A stretch of 64,000 bases of DNA from Carex sylvatica. Taxonomy: Eukaryota; Streptophyta; Magnoliopsida; Poales; Cyperaceae. The notes beneath the pieces were generated by a model. It ran no database searches and was not told where the DNA came from. It saw nothing but the letters and a program-made list of their open reading frames with translations. The position numbers and the translations under genes are program-made. The stretch spans positions 372,001-436,000 of the forward strand of contig CAXKVR010000008.1 of NCBI GenBank assembly GCA_964058845.1, read 5' to 3'. Positions within the stretch are counted from its first letter, which is position 1. Every line of letters begins with the position of its first letter. Positions 24,252 to 34,833 of this stretch are shown piece after piece.

Positions 24252-27200
24252 TTAGGATACCTTTCTTGAGAGGTTCTTCATACCCGACCCAAGACACTTG
24301 AGCAAGACGGTGCCAGAATTTGGATCAGGTTTAATATCAAATTTCACACCAAAAAAATCTCTGATATTTCTTAGAGTTTCTATGCCATATGGTGTGAGCT
24401 TTCCTACGCGCACCTTCGATATGTCAGGTGGACACAGAGCACACAAAATAAATAATAAACCCTGTTTAAATGAAAACAGAGGTCAAATTAACAATTTTTG
24501 GAATATATTATAAATTAAAAAAAAAAAAAATCACGGTTAACCACAAAGAGCATCAATGAATAGTTGAACACCTCAACAATAAAAGGAACTACTATTTGCC
24601 CCAAAAGGAAAAAAGAAAATCCATAGTTGAACGCCTTTATATGTGAAGTACCCAAAATATACTTATTTTCCATCTGTGCAGAGAGAAATATAGGAGAAAA
24701 AATGGGTATCTTAAAATCTTGCGAGTTCAGAGAGGGTGAAATTTAACTTGTAACTTTTGCACTTTCCAAGTATCACTTAATAATGTTTAAAACAATAAGC
24801 CAGCTTGGCTTGATTGAACTTGGGCATAGCTCGTTTGCAGCAGTGCAACCACCAGTTTCATGTAAAATTTCTCAAAATGTAGGCTGCATTACAGCATCCA
24901 TCAGAACACAAACAAAAGGTAAAGCCATTCACAGCCTAAATTTTTGGTATTATGCCAGTACTGCTTGGCACCACTTCACAGCCTTTGGTTTTCTCATACA
25001 GTGAAAAAAATAATAAAAATAATAACTGTTGCTGCATACAGTACCAGTAAAGTATGGTACAGGAACATATCAACCAGAGAACTGACCTGATGGGTTGAGT
25101 CAACCACTCCTCCCTGTTCTATTTCTTCAAGCAACATTGAGGCAGCTTGTACACCAAGCTCTTCTGGGGGTATCAAATTGGGCTTTTCATCCATTTCTTC
25201 TTCCATTTCATCAGTTTTTCGGTCACTAACAGCCATATCAGCTGATATTAGACAACCTGTGGTTGTTTCGGCCACTAGAGATATGCCGTAACCCGGTGAG
25301 CTGGCAGAATAAAAACAAATGTATAGAAAATTTATCTGTTTGTAAGGCCATTTTTGTAAGCTGCCTATATTAGTTCAGATATTACTTCTATTAAAACTGA
25401 ATGTTTGCTACCAAGCAAAGTTCATTGATGCAATTCCATTTTTTCTTTGCTGGGAGCCTGACTGGTTGGCATTAATTAATGGAACCTGCTTGACAAAACT
25501 AGCAGCTTTTTTTCTCAAATTTTTGAGATGAAATATTTAAAAACTTTGGGCCAATCCTTCTGGCCTTGCAAGATCACAATATTGATGCTGGTACTAACAG
25601 GTTATACCTCTCTGTTCTAATTATTTAGGAGAAAATAACTATTATAAATGTCAGGGCAATAGAACTTGGTTTAAGAGCAAATTAATAATCAATATTTACC
25701 TCCCACCAGTGGCATTTGTTCTGACGTCACTGAAAATATGCACATCTGGTATGAAACTATTAAAAATCCCACGGGCAGCGTAAATCATGCTGTTCACAGT
25801 TTGGGGAGAAACCTTAGTTGAGAAAGCAATTCCTCTGATCCTCTTTACCATTCCCTCATCTATCCAATGAGCCGCCTGAACATGAAATTCCAAAATTAAT
25901 AAACAAACAAAAACATAACAAAGATCTTGTTGTAATACTTCGTGGTACATATACACAACATTCTAGCCCTATAAAACAGATGTGTACAAAACCAAAGAAA
26001 AGAACATTGGTCTTACCAAAACCCAGCCAACATTACCCACATTCCCCACCAACAACAAACAACCCAGGAGAAAAAAAACTCAAGTTCGAGATCAACTACA
26101 AACCATTATATGGGGGCAGCAGTAATAAATTACCAGAATAACCCGTTATGGAAAGAAACTATAACCGGAGACAACTAAAAGGTAAGACAGAGGAAAAATG
26201 ATGCAATGAAGACTCACCGACAAATTACTAGGGACAATCGGGATTTGAAGAAGAACATCACCGCCTCCTAGAGGTGGGGCTCCTCGCCGCTCTATTTTCA
26301 AATCGAGACCATCACCTATGGGGACGCCAAATCGCTTAAGCAGGTGCAGTGTAGTTGTTCTGAAGGTATCAACTGATGGGTCTTTTGAGTCATTTGTGAT
26401 CCCTGCACAAAATTACGTTCAAAGAAAAGATGGTGTAATAGATGAAATATCAAAGCAGTGTGAAAGATGAAAGCATGGTAATTTGTGAAATGTGTGTATA
26501 TCATCAACCTGGTAACAAATTGAGTTCTTATAAGGAATTACACTTTAAGGGTAAACCCTTATAGGTTTACTCTTTACTTCTAAATTATGTAGAAAAACAT
26601 AACACGTGATAATAAACATGTAAGAAAACTGACAAAAAATAAGATAACTAGTTTTACAAAATGCCAATAGAGCAGACAAAGGTACACTCTTATTGTTTAC
26701 ACTTTACACTGGCAATTACTAACATGAACTGATCAACAATGATAATATATGCACCATCTAAAAGATAGACTAACAAACCTTTGAGCCTAATGGTGAGAGG
26801 TTTCTTTCCAAACAGACCAAGAATAATCAAAGGCTCAATGAAATAACCAATGGATCTGCTGAGGCCACAGTCGTGCACATGCCTTTTGCCACCCATCAGT
26901 ACTCCTGGCTTGTACCTCAGTTTCGTCCCTGAACAGAAATAATTATAAACATAAGAGAGAAATTGAGACTTGCATATCATTTGAGTTCAAACATAGAAGA
27001 TTAAAAGTAAAATATGCTCTAATGTTTGCACATAGCACCCTACATATCTGACTTGCATCATACAGTAAACATCTTCGAGTAATTTGCAAATATCACTGCT
27101 ATGTTAGTGCAAGGAAAAGAATGTTCGCCAGATATTGACAACAGAAGTTAAGCCAATTTCAGATGCAGCTATTGCCTTCTATAAAATCTTATTGCTTAGC

Positions 27201-27605
27201 CCATGAGCCAAAGATTTCAGTGAGGTAGTTGGCCGAATTCATGGATAACTGATGTCTATCCTCTTTATGAAAACCGTGCGTTTAATAGCATGCATTAACC
27301 TAGAAATGTCTGGTTTTAGTTGCAAATGAAGTAAAATGGATGATGAAATCAACAAAAATAGGATACATCCCAAACGATGGTTTTATAATAAGGCACAAAC
27401 CAGTCTCGTTGATTTCAACGAGGCAATCGTCGGAGATGGATTCGAGGAGGCGGAGAAGAGAGACCTCATACGACCTGAGCCCCGGAGAGGACTCCTCCGA
27501 ACGTATGTCTTCCACCACCACCGGCGTCCCCGCCAGCGTCGCTAGAACTAAACGCTGTCTTAAGTGCCTACTCCCCTTGAGCCTCTTGTACGCCACTTTC
27601 CCCAT
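24252..27605 (-). CDS. RCL1: RNA 3'-terminal phosphate cyclase-like protein (Rcl1-type)
   Basis: Six exons on the minus strand: 27605-27401, 26928-26779, 26402-26218, 25875-25700, 25300-25087 and 24461-24252. All have GT-AG borders and compatible phases and give 379 aa, close to the usual length of eukaryotic Rcl1. Recognised stretches are LKGSRHLRQRLVLATLAGTP (start), VEINETG, GGKRHVHDCGLSRSIGYF, KKPLTIRLKG, PPLGGGDVLL, WIDEGMVKRIRGIAFST, SPGYGISLVAETTTGCL, GGVVDSTHQGLLFILCALCP, KVRVGKLTPYG and CLGSGMKNLSRKVS (end). Rcl1 works with Bms1 in the small-subunit processome during 18S rRNA maturation. It shares the cyclase fold but is not an RNA cyclase. An acidic insert (MEEEMDE) precedes the PPEELGVQ segment. 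It is convergent with the X8 gene and appears intact. Confidence 0.96.
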
Positions 27606-27893
27606 CTCTCTTCTCAGTCGAATCGATGCTGAACCAAAACCCTAGCTGTAGTGATTTCTCTGATCTTATGTCTAAACCCTACTGTTTTTCTTTTTTCTTT
27701 TTTCTTTTTTTTTTTGAGGAAAAACCCGTACGTAGATTTGATATTGATTTCAACAGCGAGTGCTGGTTTGGGCATTCAGAAGTTTTGTCATATTTTACCA
27801 GGCCCGGTTTATAATACTGTTGGTTCCTTTATAAGGCCCAATTTAGAGCTGGTTAACGTTAATAATACAACAGGAAGAAAATGAACTGAAAGT
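27606..27893 (-). promoter_or_regulatory. Upstream region of the RCL1-like gene
   Basis: The region directly 5' of the minus-strand ATG, containing a long T/C run on the plus strand (about 27688-27715, A/G-rich in the sense direction). There are only about 290 bp before the border of a TIR element, so the promoter may extend into transposon DNA. No clear TATA box was identified. Confidence 0.35.
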
Positions 27894-29172
27894 AGGGGTG
27901 TTTAAAACGGTTCAGTTTGTTTGGTTTTTAACCTAATCAGAAAATTTCAGTTTAAATATATCGGTTTTTCAATTCAAATGGATCGGTTTGATTAAAATTT
28001 TGAATTATTTCAGTATAAATATATCAGTTCTGTTTAGATATTTCAAAACTGATTAAAGTAAATAGACCGATTTATAATGGTTCAACTTTGAAATTGATTA
28101 GTTTGGTTTTGATATGTGTATTATTGCATATAACTTCAATTGTTGATGAAGATGCATACTTTTTGTTAATAATAATACTAATAGTTGTGCTATCTTTTGT
28201 AATAGGGGGAATTTCACCTATACCCCTCAAAAACTTCAAAATTACGTATTCCCTCCTCTAAAGTTTGAAATTACGTATTTTCCCCTCTAAACTTCAAATA
28301 CTCACAAATTTATCTATTTTATTGTCTTTTATAATAAACCTCATTCTAAATTTATAAAATACTCATTTTACATTTTATTAAAATCATATAAAGCCCATCA
28401 AACTCAAACTTGAATATGAACAGTTCCTTTACCGTCCAAATTGCTTTTAACTATGCGCGTGCAAGATCAGCACGAACCTTGATGCGAACACGGCACGTAT
28501 ATTGAAGCGACGTGCACATATCTTAATGTGATGCATGCAAATCGGTATTGATTTAAGATCCGTGCATGCTAGATCAACACGAATATTGGAGCACTACGTA
28601 CATATCTTAATGCGATGCACGATGATCGAACGGTAGAGGAACCCTTTAGATTTAAATTTGAGTTTGATGGGCTTTATATATATGATTTTAATGAAGGGTA
28701 AAATGGATATTTTAAAATTTTAAAATGAATTTTAATGTAAAAGACAATAAAATGAATAAATTTGTGAATTTTTAAAATTTAGAGAGGAAAATATGTAATT
28801 TTAAACTTTAGAGAGAGGAACACGTAATTTTGAAGATTTTGAGGGGTATATGTGAAATTCCCCCTTTGTATTAAACCAATTTTGAGATGATTCCCATAAC
28901 TTTTTTTTAATTTCATGACAGAAAATGTCAGGATTTTGCATTAGCAAAGTGCACAAACCGATTCCCATGATTATGAGGCCTTACTTCGGTTTAAATCGGA
29001 TAAACCAAAATTTATTCTGGTTTATTCGGTTTGATTCTTATTCGGTTCGGTTTGATTCTTATTCAGTTGATGGGTTTATTAGTTTGGTTCAATTTTATTT
29101 TTTTAGAACCAAATAAATTTTAGTTTAGTTATTTTACTTTGGTCTTAATCAAACTAACTATTTGAACACACT
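27894..29172. mobile_element. Outer TIR element (GGGGTGTTTAAA type), carrying a nested MITE
   Basis: The left end TAGGGGTGTTTAAAACGGTT and the right end TATTTGAACACACTTA are imperfect inverted repeats. The flanking interiors are rich in GGTTTGGTTT-type and GGTTCGGTTTGATT-type sequence, a familiar plant non-autonomous hAT-like pattern. The middle is occupied by a separate 660-bp element (28205-28864). The target duplication was not found and the ends have drifted. Confidence 0.5.
28205..28864. mobile_element. Mutator-type non-autonomous element, about 245-bp TIRs
   Basis: The ends GGGGGAATTTCACCTATACC and ATATGTGAAATTCCCCC are inverted, and the similarity continues inward about 245 bp to AGTTTGATGGGCTTTATAT. 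Flanks TTTGTAATA (28196-28204) and TTTGTATTA (28865-28873) make a 9-bp target duplication with one mismatch, which points to the Mutator superfamily. The centre holds repeated GCACGAA, CTTAATG(T/C)GATGCA and GTGCATG motifs and no coding frame. Confidence 0.85.
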
Positions 29173-29299
29173 TAATTAATTAAAAGAAAAGGAAAAGTAG
29201 AGAAAATAGTTAATGCCAAGAGGATAAACTTGTTTGAACACACTGAGTTTAGATAATTAAAGGATGTTACTAATAAACTTGTCCATATAATAATAAAAA

Positions 29300-29684
29300 A
29301 AAAGACTATAGTACTATGCATAGCAAGAAATTGTTCATACTATGAATTATTATCTTCTTTTTCAAAATTCAAAACAGTCGATTAGAATCATTTAATATGA
29401 TCTTCATACGAAAATATACTTATAGATCAAATTTTATAATTTTTTAACAATATTTTTGGATGGGTAGAAAATCACTAATTTTAAATGATCTAGAATTTTT
29501 AAAATCAAGTGATTTTTTGTCTCTCAAAATAGTAATAAATTAAAAATATATAAAAATTAGTTGCAAAATAAATTTTTATACGAAGATCATGTTGAATGGT
29601 TTAAATTAACTATTTATACTTTAAAAAGAAATATTGATCTATTATGGATCAATACGCATTATGCTTAGTTCCATAGTCTCACTC
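29300..29684. mobile_element. MITE of the GAGTGAG group, eroded left end
   Basis: The right end CCATAGTCTCACTC and the left ACTATAGTACTATGCATA are inverted. The interior carries the same design as its neighbours, with GATCTTCATACGAAA and an inverted TACGAAGATCATGTTGAA. It is related at its termini to the elements at 30694 and 39356. Confidence 0.6.
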
Positions 29685-30260
29685 TAATAAATATTTGCAC
29701 TCTAAAACGGTAAATTTGGTTCCAAACTTACATATTTTATCTAATTTCATCGTAATTTAAAAGTATATAAAATTTGAGAGTATTTTAAAAAAAGAGAGAG
29801 AATTATAATTTAAAATGCACGATTAGTAAATTTCATAACTTTTTTTAGTAAAGTTAGAATTAAGTCACTCAACAAGATTAATATTCACAAAAAAAAAGTT
29901 TCATCCAAAATAAAATTTATTTCGGTGTCTGATGCCCATTTCTGCTGTAGTGATTGAAGCTACACGCATAGGTCTTAATGCGATGCGTGTGAATTGGACG
30001 ATAAAAAAACTTTTCATATTCAAATTTGTATTGATATTATTGATAAAAATTTCTGTAAAAATATGAAAGTCAAATTGATATATAGATCAATTAATTAATC
30101 TTTATTTAAAAATATTGATGAAATTTTCAGTGCATTATGTTATAATTGATAATTAATCTTGTATTTATTTTTATGTAAGAATATTTTTTTATTTTTTTAT
30201 TTACAATTTAAAATATATCTATTTTAATTTCATTCATAGATATGAATAATTATTATCTTT
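29685..30260. other. AT-rich spacer before the duplication
   Basis: No gene. The block AGGTCTTAATGCGATGCGTG at about 29970-29989 echoes the centre of the 28205-28864 element, so it is probably transposon debris. Confidence 0.4.
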
Positions 30261-30693
30261 TATTAATCTATTTTATGAAAATATATTATTTTGTATGAAT
30301 TTTTTTTCACCTGTTATAATGTAAAGATACAATACCAAAGATCAGGTAAGAACGTTCTAATGAATCATTTTAGTTTTCTCCAATATTATACACAGAATTG
30401 CTAACTTTCTAGATATATATGAAAGTGTTCATTGGATGCTATCATTTTTTTTAACTCGACATTTGGCACGTTTGATTGGATGCTATCTTGGCACCCATTT
30501 GGCACAGTTTCTTGTTAATTAGCTGATGAACTCACATGTTTTTAACTAATAAATCATGACTTTTACATTTTTGAAGGGAAATATCTAGTATGGACGTTGC
30601 TTATTTATTACTTAGTTTGCTCTTCAACACCCAAAAAAATTATTAATGGGGAGAATATTTGAATTGAATATAAATTTAATTCCGAGTGAGGCT

Positions 30694-30888
30694 ATGTTAC
30701 TATGCATAATACGAATTAGTCAGTAATACAGATTAATATTTTTATTTTTAAAATTTTAACGGAACAATCTGAATCGTTGAACATATTCTTCTATGAATTT
30801 GAACTTATAAACTAAATTTTATAATTTTGAGAATTTGTTTACAATTTTCAAGACAAAGCGCTCTATACGTAGTACCATAGCCTCACTC
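30694..30888. mobile_element. GAGTGAG MITE in copy A (split from its right flank by an LTR)
   Basis: The ends GAGTGAGGCTATGTTACTAT and CGTAGTACCATAGCCTCACTC are inverted, about 195 bp apart. It is the orthologous copy of 39356-39556. Its left flank TTTAATTCC matches TTTAATTAT found after the neighbouring solo LTR in seven of nine positions, as expected for an eroded 9-bp target duplication. Confidence 0.85.
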
Positions 30889-31948
30889 TGTTGGTAATCA
30901 TAAAGGCCAAATAATTACGTCTTATTTAGAGATCAAACAATTACATCTCATCTAGGGGTCAAACACTTACACCCCGGAGAAAAAGAAACAATGCCCACCT
31001 TAATCTAAGACCATCCTACGCCAAAGAGACCAAAACATAATCTTTAGTGCGGAATACAATACCTGATTCCATGTCGTTTGTCATGGAATATCAAAGCCAA
31101 GGATGGAGCAGCAACTGTCTCCATGAGTGCGAGGCAAGACTCTTGATGCCAAGATTTTTCTCACGCCTTTTTGGTTGAATCTTAGATTTGGTCTACCAAA
31201 GCAATAAGATCGCCCTTGAGAAATCATTTCCAAAATTCTAATGGATTTCTCCTCTCAATTCTTTGATGGTGGAAGAAGGGAGAAGGCTCTCAAAACTCTA
31301 TCTAAGAATAACCTCTTTCAGAATTCTAAAATGAATTGGTTTCTTGTGCCTTGGGGACCCATATATATATAAGTTTACACATCTGACAGCGCGAGTGTGG
31401 ATGCACTGACCCGCACTGGGTTGTAACGTGTCTAAACAACCGCCTTAAACTTCAGCCCCGAAATTTCTCAATTCCTGAGTGCGACCGCACTAGAGCTCAG
31501 TGTGTCCACATTACGTTTGGACTTTTCTGCATTGAACTGAAAATTTGTTTAAGTGCTGAGTGCATTCGCACTAGGCATTTGAACTTCAAAAAATTGCCTA
31601 AGTACCGAGTGCGTCCACACTGGGGTTCCAGTGCGTCCGCATTAGGCTCGGACATTTTTCATGTGTTGTCTGAAGTTCCCAGAATTTGACTAAGTACTGA
31701 GTGCGTCCGCACTTAGGGTCAAAATTAACGACAGCTTTTCTTAATTGCAAATCTCAGAATCAGTCCATCAATGATTTGATATTTGCCTAAATTGTTCTAC
31801 ACATTTATGGACCACATCCTATTGAATACATAGATTGTCTAATATCTTAATTCCATATTAGATCACTTTAATTGTGATGATCATATATGCTAGTAAACAA
31901 TTCATAATTACATCACATATATGCTCAACGTTGGATTAAGATCCAACA
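30889..31948 (+). mobile_element. Solo LTR, 1060 bp, with 5-bp target duplication
   Basis: It starts TGTTGG and ends CCAACA (TG...CA termini) and is bordered by CACTC at 30884-30888 and 31949-31953. Copy B at 39550-39560 is the unfilled site. It contains a TATATATATAAG box at about 31361-31372 and repeated (G/A)AGTGCG(T/A)CCGCACT-like motifs downstream (31380-31730). No internal retrotransposon region is attached, so it is a solo LTR left by unequal recombination. Confidence 0.9.
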
Positions 31949-32204
31949 CACTCTTTAATTATTTATTTGTAAATACCCTTCTTTGCTAATTTTCAATTAA
32001 TTGGTATAGTTATTTTAATTTAAAAGAAAATTTTATCTTGGTTAAAATGAACATACTTCTCAATTTATATGATATAGTTTAGAAATTACGGCAATTTTAT
32101 TTTATTTTATATATCTGGTATTGATACACGCTATTCCAAATATACAGCCATATATATGCGGGCCCTTTCATTTTCCTATTCAACTTTTAACTATTAATGT
32201 TTCT

Positions 32205-33035
32205 TAATGCAATTGGTACGACTCGTGGCATGGGGTACCGATCAGATCTCTAAAGGATGGTATTAATAGGCCCCAATTACAGTGTGCATCTTTCAAGGAA
32301 ATTCTGACAAGGTGGCCATTGATATTTCCTATACCAGTTGATGAGTTTCTTGATTTCAATGACCAGCAAAATTCTCTTGTGTGGCGCTGGACACATGATG
32401 GTTTATACACATCGACATCAATCTATAAGACTATGATATGATCAGGTGGGAAGATGAAATGACAGTATACAATCATTTGGCGGAGTTTGGCACCATCGAA
32501 GGTCAGGATTTTTACTTTTCTTTGTTTACATAAAAAGCTTCTCACAAGAGATATGATACTTAGACGAAACTTGAATTGCAAAGAAAGTGTCCCATGTGCT
32601 CAGTATCATCTTTTCTTTGAATATATGCTGGTACGCAAGGCAAGTTTGGGACTGTATGAGAGCTCTAGTTCAGAATACTTGTGATGCCTCTTGGAGATTT
32701 TACAAACTGATAACGCATGAGGAGAAGAGGGTATGGCCACAAGATTCATGGGCGTTCTTTGGGATATTTGGAAGCAAACAAATGAGTTCATTTTCAAGAA
32801 GAAGAGGTTATCTCCCAAGAATTTAGCATTGCTGATCATAGAGGAAAATGAGTTATGGTTGAGATGTGCTATAAGAGGGAGGGTTACAATAAGCAATTGA
32901 TGCACATTTGTAAGGGGCAGCAGCCTTTTATTTTGTTGTTATTTAGCTGGTAGAATTTTGTTGTACTAATTATATCTATTTGTCAAACTTGGTAGCTTCT
33001 ATCAAGCATTTCCAAAAAAAAATAATAATAATAAT
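32205..33035 (+). pseudogene. LINE ORF2 3' fragment with poly-A-like tail (copy A)
   Basis: Plus-strand translation gives WYDSWHGVPIRSLKDGINRP, then WRWTHDGLYTSTSIYKTM, then the reverse-transcriptase zinc-binding segment (IWRSLAPSKVRIFTFLCLHK, LLTRDMILRRNLNCKESVPC, QYHLFFEY). Frame changes and stops break it (for example after YKTM and in the C-terminal part around VWPQDSW). It ends with GGTAGCTTCTATCAAGCATT and an A-rich (AAT)n tail at about 33016-33035, the usual LINE 3' end. It is 5'-truncated and of a different subfamily from the LINE at 4464-6858. Confidence 0.85.
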
Positions 33036-33046
33036 TAAGTGTGTCA

Positions 33047-33272
33047 TCTTATATGAGGCCGGCAGTTGAGACGTCGAGTCAATATTTTTAAAGAAGCTAC
33101 TAACAGTCTCCGGACACTAATTTTAGATAATGTCCGAATGTAATTGAAAAATTAAAATTTAAAGTGTGTCATCTTATACGAGGCCGACGGTGGAGAGGTC
33201 AAGTCAATATTTTTAAGGAAGCTACTACCAGCCTCTGGACGCTAATTTTTAGATAATGTCCAGATATAATTG
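33047..33272 (+). repeat. Direct repeat, about 122-bp unit, two copies
   Basis: TGTGTCATCTTATA(T/C)GAGGCC begins at about 33041 and about 33163. Each copy runs through AGTCAATATTTTTAA and TAGATAATGTCC. Copy B has a single unit at 42782-42895, so a local duplication or deletion separates the copies. Confidence 0.85.
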
Positions 33273-34833
33273 AAAAGTATATGTAAACCTCTTCTAATAT
33301 TTTTGTAAACTTCATTATTCAATCTTGTAAAATAATTCAATGAATTCTGCAAAAATTAGCGACTTTTCATTATAGTGTACTCCCCAATCAATCTCCAGTC
33401 TAACTGCTTTGATCAGAATCACTTATAGTACTTTGACAAGGACCACTTGTAAAAAATTTCTAACGACTTTTCAAACTTAAAAAATGTCTGTAAATTAACC
33501 TCTTCTACTAATTATGTAAACTTTAATACTCGACTCTATAAACGAATATAATGAATTATGCAAAATTAGTGATTTCATTATAGTGTGGTCCACAATAAAC
33601 CCCAATCTAACTAACTGCTTTGATTAGGACCACTTGGACCACTTGTAATACTTTGACAAGGACTAATGGGATCATTGGTAGAAGTTCTCTAACGACTTTT
33701 CAAGACTAACAACTAATCTGAGACCACCTTAAACTCTGTAAATTATTTGTTGAATACTATAAACCGTTTTTTTGAATCCCGTAAACATAACTATGTAAAC
33801 TGTTTTTTTTTTCTGAAAACACATTAGAAGTGGTCCAAGCCATTGGGGAGATTTTTCCGAGAATTATAGTCCGGGGAATATTATCTTTTTTCTATTTTCA
33901 ATGGGACTAATTTGTAGAAGTCATCCAATTTTGTTATTATTTACTGTATGATCGTTTGACTCAATACAATTCTACATTGATTACTTATGACATGACAAAA
34001 CAATTTCGATCTCTTGCTGCGTTCAACTGTTGGCTATGGCGCATGTTATATACGTTCTGCACGAATCTCAAAGCGCACATAATACCGAACCCCTACATCA
34101 CCCCCGAATAGGCACCGGACACGTAGGTCACGATAAAATTGAATATGCACTCATCCAAAGAGCGGTTTCAGATTCCCTCTACAACTGCCCCACATGGTAC
34201 ACTTTTCATCTCCTCAGCGTTGATTTCTCATTTGTAAGAATTAAAAGCCAGTACTTCTTATATTTAGAATTCAATCAATTTTACATTTTGTTAGGGATGC
34301 TCCTCTCCCGACGAATGATTAACTTGATTTAGAAATTAATGATTCAATCCCCAGAGACATGATACTTTCATCTAAATTAAAAGAGTTTAGTAGGTTAAAA
34401 GCATCATATTGATGAGCATGCCGCATGATTAATTATATTTGTGGGAAAAGGAAGAGCGACATGGTTACTACGTGACACTGTTTGAAGGACTTAGATGCAA
34501 ATATAGGAAAGTACCGAAGAGAAATAGTAACTGCACTTCTTTCACTAGCCTTTTCAACTGTAACGGATGAACTCTCTCTCCAGCACCAAAGGCACTTTCA
34601 AATTCCAAATCAATCTACCCTTCTCCTCCCTTTCCCTCTGATCCAATTTGAATCTTCTTCATAGTACCGTTCTCTTTTCTGAGAACCCCAGGAAACCCAA
34701 TCGGGCAGTGAACTGCCATGAACTAAGAGACAAGAGGTGCCATGGTACATTTTCTTCTCTTCTTTTAGATGCCATGGGTTTTGCTTGAATTTCTCCTCTC
34801 TTCCTTTTTGAGACTGATTTCTTGGAAAAAAAT

